Source: Sphingopyxis flava
GTDB taxonomy: Bacteria; Pseudomonadota; Alphaproteobacteria; Sphingomonadales; Sphingomonadaceae
Direction: 5' to 3'
DNA: 54,208 nucleotides
Assembly (NCBI RefSeq): GCF_900168005.1
Contig: NZ_FUYP01000021.1
Coordinates: 1 to 54,208, forward strand
Shown: one piece after another, positions 52,898 through 54,208 of the stretch
Position numbering within the stretch: position 1 is the first letter of the stretch
Layout of the letters: each line of letters begins with the position of its first letter
Made by a program: the position numbers and the translations under genes
Notes under the pieces: generated by a model
The model's database searches: none
Told to the model about the DNA's origin: nothing
Seen by the model: only the letters and a program-made list of their open reading frames with translations

Positions 52898-53263
52898 GAT
52901 AGGCTCCTGTCGGTCTTGAATGACAGGAGCGGCGCGTCGGGCGGCCGAGGCCGGGTCAAGGATCGCGAAGCGACCGCGTGAGCGGCGGTGGGGGTCACGA
53001 TTTTCTTCGGCGGCCGCCAACGCCGAAGGAGAAGCGCCGCGCTCGATCCGCCGAAGAAAATGGTGGGGCCCCACCGTCCTTGAGGCGGTCTCGGCCGTCC
53101 GACATAATGGGAAGTCTGTGAGAGATGTTTCCCCTCGTCGGGACGCTGCGGCAAGGCGTAGCGGCGTGCGGACCGACGGGTCCGCGCGGCACGCGAGCGA
53201 GCCGGAACGAGTTCGGCGATGGATGAGAAGAAGGGGCCGAGCGGATACCCGGCCCCGATGTCG
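52898..53263. other. Gene-free GC-rich leading segment
   Basis: Holds the long hairpin region at 53000-53061 and the sequence GTCAAGGATC at 52955-52964, which recurs inverted at 53933-53942. Overlapping minus-strand frames (for example 52684-53370) are Arg/Pro-rich and lack a ribosome site. The promoter of the leftward gene at 52897 should be here. Confidence 0.5.
53000..53061. repeat. Long inverted repeat with a competing internal hairpin
   Basis: ATTTTCTTCGGCGG (53000-53013) and CCGCCGAAGAAAAT (53048-53061) are perfect 14-bp arms. The same left arm can pair alternatively through CTTCGGCG (53005-53012) with CGCCGAAG (53021-53028). Two mutually exclusive folds are thus possible in RNA or single-stranded DNA. 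It lies ~100 bases upstream of the leftward gene starting at 52897. Confidence 0.75.
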
Positions 53264-53755
53264 TCAGGGATGCCGGCCGCAATGGCAAAAATGCTCATCG
53301 ATGCCGCTGATCGAGCATAGGCCTGGACCGAAGCCGGCCGCCATGACCTCGGTATCGGCGATATAGCCAAGCTCGCTGGCGATCGTGATTGCCTGGGGCC
53401 GGAGCACCGGATCGAGCTTGTCGATGGCAGGCCCGAGCGCTTCTGTGAACCAGCGTTCGTACATTTGGTAGCTTCCTCCGGCGGTCTGGCGCATCATGGC
53501 TTTCGAAACGCGGCCCGCCTCGTCCCGAAACTGGGCCAGACTATCTGATTGGGCGGCTGCCGACAGCGGGTCATCTTGCGGAATGTGCGGCTGTGGTGGG
53601 CGGTGTTCGGCCGCGACCTGGTATGCCCTGCAGCAGTTCGAACAGCGGGCGCATTCATCGACCTCGTCATATTGCTCAGGATCGTAGAGCGTCGCGCAGT
53701 ACGGGCAGATCGGAGCGTTGAACAGCGCCCGGAGATCGTCGGAAAGGTTGTCCAT
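53264..53755 (-). CDS. Zinc-ribbon-like leading-region protein
   Basis: 163 residues from the ATG at 53755, after GGAGG. MDNLSDDLRALFNAPICPYC, then DEVDECARCSNCCRAY: Cys-17, Cys-20, Cys-35, Cys-38 (and Cys-41, Cys-42) look like a zinc ribbon. After a Pro/Gln linker a helical domain follows (RVSKAMMRQTAGGSYQMYER, PQAITIASELGYIADTEVMA). The end HFCHCGRHP adds two more Cys with His. Possibly DNA-binding or antirestriction-related by position only. Family not recognised. Confidence 0.7.
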   Translation of the reverse strand: MDNLSDDLRALFNAPICPYCATLYDPEQYDEVDECARCSNCCRAYQVAAEHRPPQPHIPQDDPLSAAAQSDSLAQFRDEAGRVSKAMMRQTAGGSYQMYERWFTEALGPAIDKLDPVLRPQAITIASELGYIADTEVMAAGFGPGLCSISGIDEHFCHCGRHP

Positions 53756-54208
53756 AAGAGCCTCCATCAGAATGATGCCGTGCTCCCCATCTCTCATCGA
53801 TGAGGATGGGCTCAGCGGGACGCGGTGTTGAGGCGGTCAGGGACGGCATGGCCGCCGCGAAGCGGGCAGCGGGGGAACCGATTTTGTTGCCGGGTAGCGC
53901 AGCGGAGCGGCGGCAAAATCGGGGGGACCGCTGATCCTTGACGGCCGAGGAACACCCAGCGTCATGCTATGGCGATGAAGCCCCGTCTGATGCCGAGATG
54001 TGCGAACGCGTGCTTGCCTCCTGCCCGGCAAGTCGAGCGGGTAACCCGGCAGTAAATCCCCGGCGCTACTCCGGCGAACGGGGTGCCGCTTGGTTGGTCC
54101 TCGTCGCTGTGCTAGGCGCTTCGGCGTGCTGCAAAAACGGCAGCGCCGGGGCTTAAGAACCCTGTCGAGAACGGCACACGGTGTGATTTCACGCCGGGGT
54201 GCCTGCGC
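53756..54208. other. Right end: no convincing gene
   Basis: About 450 bases. Holds the inverted repeat at 53878-53922 and GATCCTTGAC at 53933-53942. Open frames at 53837-54031 (minus) and 53938-54156 (plus) lack ribosome sites and domains. The promoter of the zinc-ribbon gene should lie here. The sequence ends without another recognisable start. Confidence 0.45.
53878..53922. repeat. Second leading-region hairpin
   Basis: CCGATTTTGTTGCCG (53878-53892) pairs with CGGCGGCAAAATCGG (53908-53922), 13 of 15 positions, nine perfect at the base. It is ~120 bases upstream of the leftward zinc-ribbon gene. Like the hairpin at 53000 it begins with a CGATTTT arm and is neighboured by GTCAAGGATC, here inverted. 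Confidence 0.7.

Noticed and set aside
52684..53370. 228-codon minus-strand open frame in the leading region
   Set aside because: Ser/Arg/Pro-rich and overlaps the hairpin region; only its last part coincides with the small frameshifted gene, in another frame.

Overview
The window looks like a conjugative element (plasmid or ICE) from a sphingomonad-type alphaproteobacterium. Evidence for this: high GC, a complete F-type transfer operon in the order typical of sphingomonads, an Usg-family gene, a CIRCE-controlled groESL, and family pairs common in that group (DUF1173, DUF7673). No rRNA, tRNA, CRISPR array or recognisable insertion sequence was seen. Replication genes were not recognised, so plasmid and ICE cannot be told apart from this window.

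Layout. 0.5-2.9 kb: a leftward accessory group (RadC-like JAMM protein with a C-terminal winged helix, a multi-TM protein, a small protein, and a LuxR-type HTH protein with a C-terminal membrane anchor). 3.5-5.8 kb: a TonB-dependent receptor. 5.7-10 kb: a leftward set with a tyrosine recombinase (frameshifted at a C run), HhH protein, antitoxin-like protein, DUF7673, a RelB/YafQ toxin-antitoxin pair with palindromic operators, and a decayed RHH antitoxin. 10.3-14.4 kb: a membrane protein, a DUF1173 protein, a lytic transglycosylase, an HTH regulator and a conserved unknown. 14.5 kb: four tandem 22-bp repeats in the presumed tra control region. 14.75-33.85 kb: tra operon traA-L-E-K-B-dsbC-V-C-orf-trbI-S26 peptidase-traW-orf-traU-trbC-traN-traF-traH-traG, with many genes overlapping by a few bases.

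33.9-34.6 kb, where F carries its entry-exclusion genes traS/traT, there is a small membrane protein and a secreted protein resembling the C-terminal segment of this element's own TraG. 34.7-39.7 kb is a stress cassette: STAS-like protein, groES-groEL behind a CIRCE operator, three small genes including an Usg-family gene, and two Hsp20 proteins, the first behind a ROSE-like RNA thermometer. 39.9-45.8 kb: a second, divergent DUF1173-like protein, a winged-helix protein behind an 11-bp inverted repeat, an AbiEi/AbiEii pair, a decayed parDE, and a second tyrosine recombinase with a lox-like inverted repeat just upstream. 45.9-51.8 kb: a small protein, the MobF relaxase TraI, the coupling protein TraD and a probable RHH relaxosome protein, all leftward. 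51.8-52.3 kb: the probable oriT with an F-like nic core. 52.3-54.2 kb: the leading region, with small genes, tandem palindromes and two related long hairpins.

Working model: relaxase, RHH protein and TraD process oriT so that the right-hand side enters first. The 14.7-33.9 kb operon builds the pilus and mating channel. The lytic transglycosylase opens the wall. The heat-shock cassette, receptor and toxin-antitoxin loci are cargo or stability functions. The least described parts are the TraG-like secreted protein, the leading-region hairpins, the DUF1173 pair, the tandem repeats before traA and the candidate recombination site before the second integrase.
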